Translations under genes and position numbers: made by a program
In this document: piece by piece, positions 21,300-31,887 of the stretch
How the letters are laid out: the number at the start of each line of letters is the position of its first letter
Numbering within the stretch: the stretch's first letter is position 1
Source of the DNA: Carposina sasakii
Taxonomy: Eukaryota; Arthropoda; Insecta; Lepidoptera; Carposinidae
Direction of reading: 5' to 3'
Assembly (NCBI GenBank): GCA_014607495.2
Contig: CP053160.1
Coordinates: 6,324,001 to 6,388,000, forward strand
DNA: 64,000 bases
The notes under the pieces: model-generated
Seen by the model: only the letters and a program-made list of their open reading frames with translations
What the model was told of the DNA's origin: nothing
The model's database searches: none

Positions 21300-21481
21300 C
21301 AGACTTTCCCAAAGTGTGCGATAACGCCCCCTTGTTGGAGGCCTAGAGAGGGACAGTTAAGACCCCAGAAAAAAATAGCGCAACTAATATGCTATTGACA
21401 TTTTTAAGGTGAAATAAAAATGGGGGGGCGTTACTGAATTTTCAAAGTGGGCGTTAGACGAAATAAGTTTGCAAACCTCTG
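21300..21481 (+). mobile_element. hAT-type MITE with 8 bp target duplication
   Basis: The ends are CAGACTTTCCCAAAGTG and, complemented, CAGAGGTTTGCAAACTTA; both are followed by AACGCCC(C/A). The flanks are TTTTACAT (21292-21299) and TTTTAGAT (21482-21489), an 8 bp duplication with one change, which is the hAT length. 182 bp, no ORF. A GGGGGGGCGTTACTG run near the right end pairs with CGATAACGCCCCC on the left. Confidence 0.75.
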
Positions 21482-21489
21482 TTTTAGAT

Positions 21490-22398
21490 GCTTGAGTATT
21501 TTTATTATGAACGTAAACACATCATCGTAAACATGTATGAAAAGATAATAATATAATATATAATTTCAACTTCCGCCTAAGTATCCAATATGAAATTCCA
21601 ATGAAACTTTTCTAGAGAAAAATGTGAAATTGCCAAGAGGCGGAATGTTCCCTGTTGACTTTGACACGAAAATTAAATTATGGCAGCAATAACTAAAATA
21701 AATTTTCGGGTCCAATATCTATTATGTATTCCAATAAGATTCCGCCCAAGAATCTTTTAATGAGATCACGTATACAAACGTAGAGTTCGACGTCCCTAGG
21801 ACGCAGAACAGATTAGCTACCGAAAAACGAGGCAAACTGCTGCAAATCTTCGGTACTCTTTACGATTTCCCTGTAATTGGGCCCATTGTGACTGAATTTC
21901 AGGACCTTCCTTCATTGAGGGAAACTTGAGAGTAATAAACTTGTTCTTTCGATGAATTGGCTTATTCCGAAGTTAATCACGGCAGAGTGAGCCGGTCGCC
22001 ACGCCGCGTTTCTATTGAGGAATGAGTTAAGTTACCGCCATTAATTTTCTTCGATGCTTAGCTAATGTACTGTACATACCAGGCTTACCAGTTCTTGGTG
22101 GATCAAGGTATTATACTTTTATTATTTGTCTGTCTAAAAGTTTGGTACACTATTGTATTACCTACATATTTATGTCCATGTGATATTGGCATCACAAAAC
22201 TGTCGCACTGTGTCGTAGTGCGACGTGATGTCACGTGTCTTATCGTCTTTATGTGTAACAGATTGTTTTATAGTTGCTTTCCCTCGGATATCTACATTAC
22301 ATAGTCACACCCTCTTTACATACTCACACGCTAATCATTGCTATTATTCTGAAAGTGCCGTGTTTTGGCATTTGATTTCTGATTTCAAAAATGAAGGT
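21490..22398. other. spacer with a small hairpin
   Basis: No gene. CATCAC..GTCGCACT..AGTGCGAC.GTGATG at 22190-22230 folds as a two-part stem with one 6 nt bulge. Otherwise nothing recognised. Confidence 0.45.
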
Positions 22399-22399
22399 A

Positions 22400-22690
22400 A
22401 ATGCATACATATAATCACGCCTTTATCCCTTACTACTTGTACGGGGTAGGCAGAGCACCAAGGGCCGATAGAACCACATGGTGCTACTTCTGACCAATTT
22501 TGAGGGTATACTTGAGATGTACAAGTTCGGTATAGTAGTGACAGGTGGTCAGCTCATCGCCTACAAAACACCAAGACCGTCTTGTCCCTCTACTGACTTG
22601 TACAGTATGCTTGGGAAGAGAAGCAGCTGTAGTACCTATTATACGTTTTTTTCACTCCCAGAGCAGCATAGAAGAATGAAGGTAAGTAAC
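22400..22690 (-). mobile_element. LINE-tail repeat, copy B
   Basis: Second copy of the unit at 2619-2900, in the same orientation: ATAATCACGCCTTTATCCC, GGGGTAGGCAGAGCACCAAG, GGTGGTCAGCTCATCGCCTA, GAGAAGCAGCTGTAGTACC and TCCCAGAGCAGCATAGAAG. Sequence identity with copy A looks above 85% by eye, with small indels, and no frame is conserved. Confidence 0.75.
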
Positions 22691-22720
22691 ATAATATTTT
22701 AATACTTCTATAATAATATT

Positions 22721-22765
22721 GGGGGTTCGATTCCCACTCAGGGTGAAGAATTTTTTCCATTTGTT
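22721..22765 (+). repeat. tRNA-SINE B-box fragment
   Basis: GGGTTCGATTCCCACTCAGG then GTGAAGAATTTTTTCCATTT is the middle of the SINE family of 16636-16800. Head and tail are missing. Confidence 0.65.
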
Positions 22766-23572
22766 TATTAATAATTTTAATACTTACTTAAAACTTATCA
22801 CCCTTGTATGTACGTTCATTTGTGAAAGTACTGGGCCGTGGCTGATGGACTCGACTATTTTGTTTTCATCCATCGATAAATAGAGGGCGACACCGCTGCT
22901 TGTAAACCAAACAGGCTTTATTATTAATACGGGGAAATTCGATTGTTTTTATTGCAGTACTGAGGGAGTTTCCCTACGAACAGCGTAGGGAAACTCAAAC
23001 AATTAAGAGGTGACTGAAATAAATATACCGTAAATTGTTTTCTGTGGAAATGATTATCAGCTGATACTTACTTTCTTAATTCCTTTTAGACGACTTTTCT
23101 TTCTCCTTTTAGATGATTTTTTGCATCGCAAAAGAACCTTTTTTCGAAAACTTTTTTGTACTTAAAACCTACCTATGTTGTGTTTGAATCGCAAAATAAT
23201 AATAAGAATAATAAGAAAACATAATTTGCGTGGACATCGAAAACTGGTTTCACTTTGGTTGCCCCGTGTGTAGCTGAGCTTAGTAAAGTTGTCGGTCTAT
23301 CCCTTGTTAACTTGATTTGTAGTCCACTCGAGACTCTCCTCCGTATATAAAAATAACAACGACCATTCTTTATGCCAAGGCTACCTAAGGGTGAGCTAAA
23401 ACTATAATTTTCTATTCATTTCCTTTAGCCGTTGGCACATAATTTACACTAGACTTTATTTATTGTGTTCATGTGTGCCAGTTCATTTGTTTATTGGAAA
23501 CCCTATTGGTCTTTTAATGAAGAGATTTCTGGGTACTTAGACAATGTAAAATAGTTTCGCATTGACATTCGT
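22766..23572. other. spacer with a perfect hairpin
   Basis: GAGTTTCCCTACG (22966-22978) and CGTAGGGAAACTC (22984-22996) form a perfect 13 bp stem with a 5 nt loop. No gene or known repeat otherwise. Confidence 0.5.
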
Positions 23573-23613
23573 TTTCGTAACATTTCCACCAATAGTGGTT
23601 AGACTTCATCAAG
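23573..23613 (+). repeat. short repeat shared with 42173-42214
   Basis: TTTCGTAACATTTCCACCAA..TTAGACTTCATCAAG resembles TTATCGAAACATTCCCACCG..TTAGAGTTCATCAAG, about three quarters identical over 41 bases. It directly precedes the MITE at 23619. Confidence 0.5.
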
Positions 23614-23618
23614 TCATT

Positions 23619-23816
23619 GGGCGTTTTTCCACTAGACGACACGGCTATGATACGATCACGACAACGACATCACCACGGTTATTTGGGAAGCAAAAATGTA
23701 TTAAACAGTGTGGTTCGTTTTTCCATTAGACGACACGACCACGATACGGCCTCCCATAGTAAATGACGAAATGTTGTGGTCGTGCCGTTGTCGTATCGTC
23801 TAGTAGAAAAACGTCC
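23619..23816 (+). mobile_element. MITE family V (GGGCGTTTTTC ends)
   Basis: Ends GGGCGTTTTTCCACTAGACG and, complemented, GGACGTTTTTCTACTAGACG, flanked by ATT on each side (23616-23618, 23817-23819). Further in, ACGATACGACAACGGCAC pairs with parts of the left arm. An extra copy of the terminus, CGTTTTTCCATTAGACGACA, lies inside at 23717, so this may be two fused or nested copies. 198 bp, non-coding. Confidence 0.7.
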
Positions 23817-23965
23817 ATTTACGAACGAACTAAATGAAGGCTTGCAATCGGAGGACATTTTTCGATGGCAAACCTCCATCGATACGATAATAATGTTACT
23901 TTGTCTAAGTTCATCTGGTTCTATGTGTAGGGGTAGCCCCCAATCATATTTTACCCAACTAATCA

Positions 23966-24237
23966 CCAAGGTGTAACAAAAAGGGTATGTTAAGCGAAAA
24001 GCTATAAATTTGCACATGAAATATATATACACTCTTGAGACAATTAATCAACTCAGAAATGTTCATATAGATTTGAAAAGTAAACGCGCTGCTTCAATAG
24101 CAGCTCGTTGCTTCATTCAATTATCGCTTTTACGTAATCAGGTGGCCGGTCTTATTACTCGTAATGTAGATAAGTTCTCTATAGTAGCCTATTATCAAAA
24201 CTTCCGCTTAGCATGCCCCTTTTGTTACACCCTGTAT
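23966..24237 (+). mobile_element. MITE family II, best pair of ends
   Basis: Left GTGTAACAAAAAGGGTATG, TTAAGCGAAAAGCTAT and right ATCAAAACTTCCGCTTAGCA, TGCCCCTTTTGTTACACCCTGTA are inverted over about 35 bases. The centre (ACTCTTGAGACAATTAATCA to TCTCTATAGTAGCCTATTAT) contains an unrelated open frame by chance. Confidence 0.75.
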
Positions 24238-24550
24238 ACTAATCAGTCCAAGTTAATATGTTCGTGTGTTATTATGAATTATGATAGTCTTAAATTTAGT
24301 GTAGTCATTTTTAGCAATGAATAACTTTTTCATAACTTTCGTTGTATATAAAACAAAACTAATTAATATGCATGAGCATCAATGTTACAAAATATTAAGT
24401 TAAAATCTATTTAAACTCAGTGGGACTTGAGTCAGCCTAGACTGAAACAGCCAGTAGGCATGTCGGCGCTAACTTAGCAATTTATTGTTACACTTGAATA
24501 TGTAATTAGAGATACGTAGTGCACACTGTTATATCAAAGAGTAAATCCTA
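24238..24550. other. spacer
   Basis: AT-rich, nothing recognised between the MITE and the Helitron. Confidence 0.45.
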
Positions 24551-24778
24551 TCCTACTAACGCGAGAGTTTGTGAGTATGGATGGATGGATGGATGAATAT
24601 TTGTTACTCTTTCACGTAAAAATAGTTAGAGCAATCTTAATAAAATTTGGTATGGAGTTAGCGGACACCCTGGATTAACACATACTTTTTATCTCGGAAA
24701 AGTATTTTTATCCCGGAAAATTTCGACATTTTGTTTTTTTTTGCAGTCCACGCGGACGAAGTCGCGGGCGTCCACTAG
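24551..24778 (+). mobile_element. non-autonomous Helitron-like element
   Basis: 5' TCCTACTAACGCGAGAGTTT after host A, a (GGAT)4 run at 24573-24590, TTTATCTCGGAAAAG and TTATCCCGGAAAATTTCGAC, then GCAGTCCACGCGGACGAAG, TCGCGGGCGTCCACTAG and host T at 24779. 228 bp, full length. A minus-strand relative is at 63028-63252. Confidence 0.8.
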
Positions 24779-24810
24779 TTTTGTTAATAAAGGTCGGTTT
24801 GACCGTAACA

Positions 24811-24996
24811 TCATAACATAGTATAGGTAAAACAAAGTTGCTTTCCGCTATCTGTCTGTCCTTATGCATGCTTTCATCTTTTAAACTATGCATCGGATTT
24901 TGGTAGATACTCGTAGATATAGTGATTCAAGAGGAAGGTTTATATGTACCTATAGTATCAGTATTGCGCTCGTGCGAAACCAGGGCGGGTCGCTAG
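24811..24996 (+). mobile_element. second Helitron-like element, adjacent
   Basis: Contains TTGCTTTCCGCTATCTGTCT, ACTATGCATCGGATTTTGG, GATTCAAGAGGAAGGTTTAT and ends GCTCGTGCGAAACCAGGGC, GGGTCGCTAG with host T at 24997. The 5' edge (TC at 24811) is a guess. It is a different family from the one ending 32 bases upstream. Confidence 0.7.
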
Positions 24997-24997
24997 T

Positions 24998-25723
24998 ATA
25001 TATATAAATTTAAAATTTGTTATATCTGTCCCTTTCTGTTTCAGCCATTTACACTATGAATGATGAGGGACAGACATGACTAATGAGGGATTTTCTGACA
25101 ACTATTAAAAGTAAAAAAAAAAATGTTCAAATCACCTGGATAGACAGTTTTTAAACACTGGTAAATAGGTACAAAATGAATAATGTAGAACTAAATTTCA
25201 TTTATAATATCGTTATACACATTTTAATTTCAGGGTAAAAGAACACTGAAATAATAAAAATAATAAAGGAAATCAAACTGTAACTGTGCATTAAAACTTA
25301 TAAGTGCTGTGGCAAATGGAAATCCATAATTTATTTAAGAAAAGGCGCGATTACTATTTTATATTATTGAATTAATTATATTTTTATACCTTTAATTTCG
25401 TACCAATTTTTTCGTGAATTTGGGTTTTAGTGCTATATAACAATATTGTCAATTTTATCTTCGAATCCTTGTTTAGTTAGAAATTAAAGTCATTACAAAG
25501 ATTTTTGCAAATTGAAGAAAAATAATTCAGAACCTATATTAAATAAATTCTTAAATTATTTTTACAATATGACGTATCTTTTCAAGTTAATCTTTGTGCC
25601 TGCATACAGTAGAATATGCAAAGCATAATCTGGGGAACTCTCATGTCAGACTGTAACGTTAGTGCCTCTGCAGAACGCCACTTTCCTTCAGTCTACGTGT
25701 GAAGGAATCATTTGAATGTAAGC
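24998..25723. other. AT-rich spacer
   Basis: No gene, known repeat or signal recognised. Confidence 0.45.
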
Positions 25724-25939
25724 TATACAAAAGGGGCATGTTAAGTTAATTATAGAGAACCTATCCCTAAAATTTTCTTTTAAAAATCACATGTTTATTT
25801 TTCGTGATTGTATGAACGAATATTCCTGAGTTATATAGGAATTTAGAAAAAAAAAACAATCAACATCAAAAATTCGACTGTCAACTTTTGTGGTTTTTAT
25901 AGCTTTTCGCTTAATAGACCCTTAACGTTACACCTTGTT
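25724..25939 (+). mobile_element. MITE family II copy
   Basis: Left ATACAAAAGGGGCATGTTAAG, then TTATAGAGAACCTATCCC and AAATCACATGTTTATTTTTC; right TATAGCTTTTCGCTTAATAG, CCTTAACGTTACACCTTGT. The left end lacks the TACAGGGTG tip. It lies 38 bases from a family I MITE; a short AAGAGGTGTTT duplication sits between them. Confidence 0.7.
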
Positions 25940-25977
25940 TAAGAGGTGTTTATTAAACAAGAGGTGTTTCAATACTA

Positions 25978-26442
25978 TACAGGATGTTTGTGAAAGCCAG
26001 GCAAATATTGATACCATGACTTTAGACCATAATACTGAGCCGGAAAACACTGAAAATTTTCGGAGGAAAATTCCAAATTTTTCCGACATTTTAAAAATAT
26101 TTTCATGAAAAAAATAGTTTAGTTTGTATAATAAGGCCTTGATATGATATGATTATAAAATAAAATTTTAACCAAAAGATGATTTAAAAAAAAAGTTGAC
26201 CTCAAAAAGTTCAAATAACTGATCAACCCTGAAGGAGAGTCACAAGTGATCCAAAAAACAGCAATGTGTGACACATTTAATTAGTCACAGGATCGCCAGA
26301 TACAATTGGCGCGGAGAGCAAAGATTACTGATAATCAAATCAAAAATACATTTCCTGCGAGTAATTACACGGTCGTATAACTCAACACAATGGTACTTAT
26401 TCAGGATTTCAGTATTTGCCTGGATGTCACCCACACCCTGTA
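25978..26442 (+). mobile_element. MITE family I, full copy
   Basis: Ends TACAGGATGTTTGTGAAAGC and, on the right, GATGTCACCCACACCCTGTA, with inner GCCAGGCAAATATTGATACC facing CAGTATTTGCCTGG. 465 bp, no coding capacity. The tips abut TA on both sides, as for a TA target. The same family is at 34781-35534 and, as one end, at 54687-54738. Confidence 0.8.
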
Positions 26443-26909
26443 TACGAATTTTTTTTTACAAACAATAAACTTAATAAATTAATATGTATAATACGATATA
26501 CATATTAGGAATAGAACTATAGGGTGCATGCTATCCAGGGTAAAAATTAAACATTGATAAAACCTCTGTTACTAACCTATAACAAAAAAATCGTAACAGA
26601 AACTCGTACCACCTACAAAGTCATGCTCGGGTCAGATGGCGAAGAAAGAGCTTAAAAGATTGGATTCCGGGCCGAAAGGACGGCACATTACCGAGCAAAA
26701 TGGTCGATAAAAGATACCATTAAAGTTTTTGCGGTCACCGACGACTGACTACGACATTGTCGCACCGGCGTTTTTACGGGCACTGACCATGTAGGAAGAA
26801 TACAAAGGAGACGGTAGAACAACGCCTGTCATCTATGTAAATAAAAAGTAATCGCCATTATGTGTTACTAAAAATTAAGGTACAAAGACGTCGATGTTGA
26901 CGGACGAGG
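26443..26909. other. spacer
   Basis: The part 26620-26860 is GC-richer (AGATGGCGAAGAAAGAGC, CACCGACGACTGACTACGAC) but no frame stays open on either strand. Nothing recognised. Confidence 0.4.
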
Positions 26910-27470
26910 TGTGGTCACTAAACTGATTATGATACTCAGTAACGTATATTACATTAAAGCTGTAACAAATCGTATGTATTCGTTACTGAGTAACGGGTAC
27001 TGCATCAAGTACCGAGTAACGAAACGTTACCCAGGAATTCGTCCCGTTACTCGTATGTTTCGTATCATAGGTATTTTTCGTATAATACACTGTTTCGGAT
27101 CGCAAGTGGTGTATTGATACGTTTGTTTTTGATCGTGTGTTCTGCCAATGCGCATGATGCGGTTCGTTTAGATCGCTTATTTCAAAGAACGGTGATTAGG
27201 TTTGTTTAAAGTACTTATAATTATTTTTTTAAACGTCAAAGTTTTTTACTGTTTTGTACTATTTTTTGTAATATAATTTAAGTTTGTGGTAATTTTTTTA
27301 GATATGTAGTAAATCCATTGCAAATTTGGTATATTACGTCGACAGTTCACGTAGATTCGACTCGTTACCATACTACATACTATAGTTACTATACCATATG
27401 TGATATCAGAAGTAACGAGTTCGGTAACGATACGATAGTAATGAGTACTCATTTACAGCCCTTAGAAGTC
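26910..27470. repeat. region dense in GTAACG / CGTTAC words
   Basis: CAGTAACG, TTACTGAGTAACGGGTAC, CCGAGTAACGAAACGTTACC and CCCGTTACTCGTATG at 26937-27056 are matched by CGTTACC at 27363 and AAGTAACGAGTTCGGTAACG at 27411-27432. The outer parts, ATGATACTCAGTAACG and CGTTAC-facing TAGTAATGAGTACTCAT, look like decayed inverted ends. Probably an old DNA transposon with subterminal motifs; superfamily unknown. Confidence 0.4.
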
Positions 27471-28102
27471 ACTGTTGGAATAGGCCTAACGAATGCACAA
27501 CCGACGCCCGCAACCTAGGTCATCCGGGTACTCATGGTCTTTACGGGTACGCTTTTATTCGTTACTTTTACACCTCTATATTACATGGAGGAGGGATGTG
27601 CATTCACACCTTATCCACGTAGATACACAAATCATAGTATGCTCGGCGACTATCAAAAATACACATACATGTAGAAGAGTGGACAAATATGCAAGTTACA
27701 TAGGAGGAGAATGTTTCCGGCTTTATGTTACATACATAGGCATTTGTAGTTCTAAATTAAATATGACATCTCTCCTTTGTGCTTTCTATATGTCACTAAC
27801 CACTTTTTGTTTGTGGTATTACTACCACTAGCCACTTTTTGTGGTATTACTCTGTTTTACGTTCAAAGCACTAGTAAACACTGTGGTCGTTACGTTTTTA
27901 ACTAGAATGCCTTATCTTGTTAAAGAAATGTCATAAATTGTTTGTTGCAATGCAAGTTGGGTACAAATGAGTTATCTAGGGAGCTAATTTCATCTTATAT
28001 ACATACGAGTATAATAAAAATGTAACGGATCGCTGTCTATACATGGAAGATATATGAGAAAAAATATTACAGGAGACCTTTATCAACGTAATAGAACCCA
28101 AA
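27471..28102. other. spacer
   Basis: Contains a short direct repeat of CCACTTTTTGT.TGTGGTATTACT at about 27799 and 27832. No gene. Confidence 0.45.
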
Positions 28103-28331
28103 ATCATAATTTTTGGATTTTTTGTCTGTTTGTCGGTTTGTCTGTGCGTTTGTGTACGCTAATCTCAGAAACGGCTGAACCGATTTCGATGCAGTTTTCA
28201 GGAATATATTGTGACAGGTCCCACTTAACATATAGGCACTTTTTATCCCGGGAAAATGTTTTTATCCCGGATAATTTTGACATTTCGTTTTTTCTGTAGT
28301 CCACGCGGACGGAGTCGCGAGCGTCCACTAG
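28103..28331 (+). mobile_element. Helitron-like element, 3' end intact
   Basis: CAGAAACGGCTGAACCGATT, CACTTAACATATAGGCAC, TTTTTATCCCGGGAAAATG, CTGTAGTCCACGCGGACGG and GCGTCCACTAG followed by host T at 28332. It combines the 'CGGCTGAACCG' body with the 'CACGCGGAC' 3' end. The 5' edge is not clear. Confidence 0.7.
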
Positions 28332-28332
28332 T

Positions 28333-30226
28333 TAGTAAATAACTTCTTGTTTTGATATAGTGAAAATTTTACCTACTTTACTTTAAACAAATAGTTAATG
28401 TTATGTTCCGGATGATAATTTTGTACAAAAACCAAATTTAAAAGCTCTCAAAATATCAAAAGAAGTAACATTAAGCTCATACTAAATGAATGCCTTAAAC
28501 TAAAAGGTTATTCATAATATGCACACGAAAAAACTAAAATGTCGACACCGCACCGTCTGCGAGTCCGCATACAATTTGAATTTTTCAAACAACAATGCAC
28601 GAAGCATCTCAGCTACACGCCATATTGTTAAAAATTCAACAAGTACACTGTATTCTTTCAGTAAGTGCTTAAGTGTTGCCTTAGTTTCTTACAAAGTTTA
28701 TCGTGAATTTACTTAAAAGTATTCGAAACCAGGTAGGAGAGCCTGATTTAATTAAAACTAGTTCCTCAGAGGATTTGAAGTTAAACTTCTCGTGTATTTA
28801 GAACGAAGGATAGTTATTGTTCCGGGGATAATACACTTTGTACACATTTGTAAGTAAACATTTTAGGATTTATATGCATTTATATTTAAAAGAAATCAGA
28901 CTTCTGCCCCTATAATTCAAAACTTGAGCTTATTGTAGATCCTTAGAGAGTTTCAGTACCTATACCATTTGCATCCATCATCAGAGCCGTTACGATGGAG
29001 TTCCGAGGTAACAGAAAAAACTTACTGACGAATTGATATCCTCTGGTTTTTTGGAAGTTGGCTAAAAACATTTGAGGGCGCTAAGAATAACCTTCTAACG
29101 CTCTAACAGGAGCTTCATTTCCCAACCAATTGCGTCGTTAACCTATCTAAGGTCAAACTGAACATTCGACGTCATACAAACGTCGGGGCAAACGGTTATA
29201 TTCACACCATAGAAGAAGCACAAGGAGGAGATGCGATCAGCAGTGTAGACTGTAGTATTAACCTGCGTTTGGAAATAAATATGAAGAGCAGACCTATTAA
29301 CCCATATTAATTACCCGTGTGTATGAAAGGTACGTAAAGAACCACAGTAGATACACTTAAACTGGTTTAAGTCGTGGTTGGTGAGTTTAAGTTGGTTGGA
29401 TGGTGTACTTTGGTATGAGACGGAACGTTTTGTTGATAATTGTTTGGCTTATTGAAACATAATACCTATTAGTAAGTTTACTTAGTTTTATGTTGAATTT
29501 GATTAGTACAAACGTAAAATTTGTCTAGGTTGGAGTAATTTATGTAAATATTTGTTTAAATTTAGTGTATTATAGGGTATAGAAAAACTTTTTAAGTTTA
29601 TATTACACCTATATCGTGCCGATTTTTCATGTACATTATCATGTCTTTGTTTTTTAAAATAAAATAATAAATAAAATTAACGTTTGTGTTTCACCATAAA
29701 GTACCTTATGCAGATTGTGCAGTTTTTTTTTCGTAAAAATCTATGGTTAATTCGCCGTATACAATTTTCAATAATGTACAGGACAGTTTAAATTCGGTAT
29801 TCGACCATTTGGCTGTGAAATGGACAAGCTTCCTTTTTTTAGCCGTATAGTTAAGAATACCTGCTTATGTAGACGGCTACTTATTTTTAAAAATAAATAA
29901 CGTTACTAAGACACCTGCCCTTTTTACTTCCTTTATGTTCACGCCCAACGTGTCCCCGAGGACTATTGAGCTACTTCGTGATGCAGTTCTGTAATAGCAA
30001 TATACCTATACTCGTAAGATAAGAAACATGAGTACAAGTTAGGTCATATAACTTTAAATTGGAACGACTTGGCCAAGTATGGTTGTTTGTAGCAAGAGCT
30101 TTAATAACCGCGGCCTCACGGATGTATGTCGACTCAGATTACTACCTTAAATTTATAACAAATCGAGTGAGAAATATTTAAGAAAAAATATTAACTTAAT
30201 TTTAATATCTGGGTTAAATAAGGTAT
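28333..30226. other. spacer with one repeat fragment
   Basis: No gene. 28980-29062 (GTTCCGAGGTAACAG, GACGAATTGATATCCTCTGG, GGAAGTTGGCTAAAAAC) is a degraded copy of the ending at 15160-15232. Remainder AT-rich and unrecognised. Confidence 0.45.
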
Positions 30227-30276
30227 ACATCCATATACAAGGCTGTTCCATATACAAGGCTGTTCCATATACAAAG
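30227..30276 (+). repeat. 17 bp tandem repeat, 2.7 copies
   Basis: CCATATACAAGGCTGTT is repeated twice without change and followed by a partial third copy, CCATATACAAAG. Confidence 0.9.
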
Positions 30277-30611
30277 AGATCCCACAGTCACGTTAAGCAA
30301 AGGGGGATAGATGTTTATGGGTGTGTGTAAACGGAGAAAATATTGATAATAAAATATTTACCTATTCATATAAGCAGAGCACTAGAAATCTATATACCTA
30401 CCTAAATCCGCTAAACTAATGATACAGTTTATTAAACTCGCTTTAGAGGTAAATTATGACTTAGGGGTATACCTAAGCAATAACTTTCCTTAGCGTAGTT
30501 AATACTGATTTATGAACCTACATCCTATTATGGTTAACAAGTTTTCAAAGCATATATATGCAGATTGAACTGGACTAAGCTAAAGGCAAATAGTGTCGAA
30601 ACAGTATAATA

Positions 30612-30806
30612 TACAGGGTTATTTTTGGTCGTCAATAAAACTATATAAAATATCAAAGAACAGATTTTTCAAAAAATAATTAATATCTGTATATAAAAAA
30701 ACTAACATAAACACTAGAACTAAAATTTCGCACGACCAAGGAATTAACATTTTTTTTGGCACCTAATGTATAGAGTATGTACCATGGCCACAAAAAAACA
30801 TTATAT
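30612..30806 (+). mobile_element. MITE family IV, deleted copy
   Basis: Left tip TACAGGGTTATTTTTGGTCG, then a jump to AATAATTAATATCTGTATAT and CGCACGACCAAG, and a decayed right end. About 190 bases missing compared with 30994-31371. Confidence 0.65.
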
Positions 30807-30993
30807 AAAATATCTAAGCGACCTATTGGTGTGGCTCCTGCCATGCCAACGGTCTAGGGTAGATGCAAACATTGATAATTATGATGAACATCGATGTTTC
30901 TTTCCGAATCTTCAATGTTTCTACAATTTCCACTCGGGTGAAGAATTTTTTGATTTCTTAAAACATATTTATAATTTCTACAATTTATTTGTA

Positions 30994-31371
30994 TACAGAG
31001 TGATTTTTGATTGTCAACGTTCCCGAAAACTACGGAATCTCCTCATCATCACGATCATTTTTCTCCATGGAAGCACACCTCGGAAGTGTCTGGTTTCCTA
31101 AATATTAGGGTCCAAAGTTGAGTAAATAGACTACGTTTTTCTGCATAAATGCACATAGACGCGCGTAGCAAGACTTTTTCACGAGAACTATTTAATAACT
31201 GTCTATGATAAAACTAGTATAAGCACTGGATACTTTAAATTTCGCCCGATCAAGTAATAAAAAATAAAAAAATTATATAGTTTCCCATCATTTTTTTGGT
31301 ATAAACTTACTTTATTTGATGTATAGATTACGTATTCCTTGTTAAGGCTGGCAACGAAAAAACAACCTGTA
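30994..31371 (+). mobile_element. MITE family IV, near full length
   Basis: Left TACAGAGTGATTTTTGATTG, TCAACGTTCCCGAAAACTAC; middle GAGTAAATAGACTACGTTTT, GCACATAGACGCGCGTAGC; right CTTACTTTATTTGATGTATAG, GGCTGGCAACGAAAAAACAA, CCTGTA. The two tips are imperfect inverted repeats of about 28 bases. The open frame across its left half is not a gene. Other copies: 42400-42710, 60987-61190, 61335-61705. Confidence 0.8.
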
Positions 31372-31887
31372 TAGTAAGTACTTGCGATACAAGACCTCAG
31401 ATGTATATGTATTATTGTTATTTTATAGCTCAGATATATAATAATTCATAATAATATAATAAGTTATTATTAATAACTTAAATTAAATTTATATCCCTAT
31501 CGTAAAAAGTAGCGAACCCATACATTCAATCATGCATTTGTAATAATAATACTAGATCACTATTATGTTACATATGCGAATATTTGGATATTTTATAGAT
31601 TGGTAGGCTACATTAGAATCTGAATTCCGTATGCTATTTGAGTAACCTTTAGAATACAATAACTAACATTAGATAATGAATGTTCTCGACTGTAGGTATA
31701 TACCCTTGTGACAATATCTCTGTTGTAATTAAATTCTCAAGGTCGTCATTGTCTCGGGCAAAATATATATTACACATGCTTCTGTAAAGTTTTGGAATTT
31801 ATCGTATAGAATAAGTTAGGGGTAGTAAAATAACAGAGTTACAGCGATTATAAGAGCATTTTTTCAGATAGTCTACCTACATGATAT
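31372..31887. other. AT-rich spacer
   Basis: Includes an AT palindrome, AAGTTATTATTAATAACTT, near 31462. Nothing else recognised. Confidence 0.45.

Noticed and set aside
23679..24032. 117-codon minus-strand ORF
   Set aside because: It crosses from MITE V through spacer into MITE II; no conservation of frame with other copies.
30766..31101. 111-codon plus-strand ORF
   Set aside because: It spans the edges of two family IV MITEs, including their terminal sequences, so it is not a gene.
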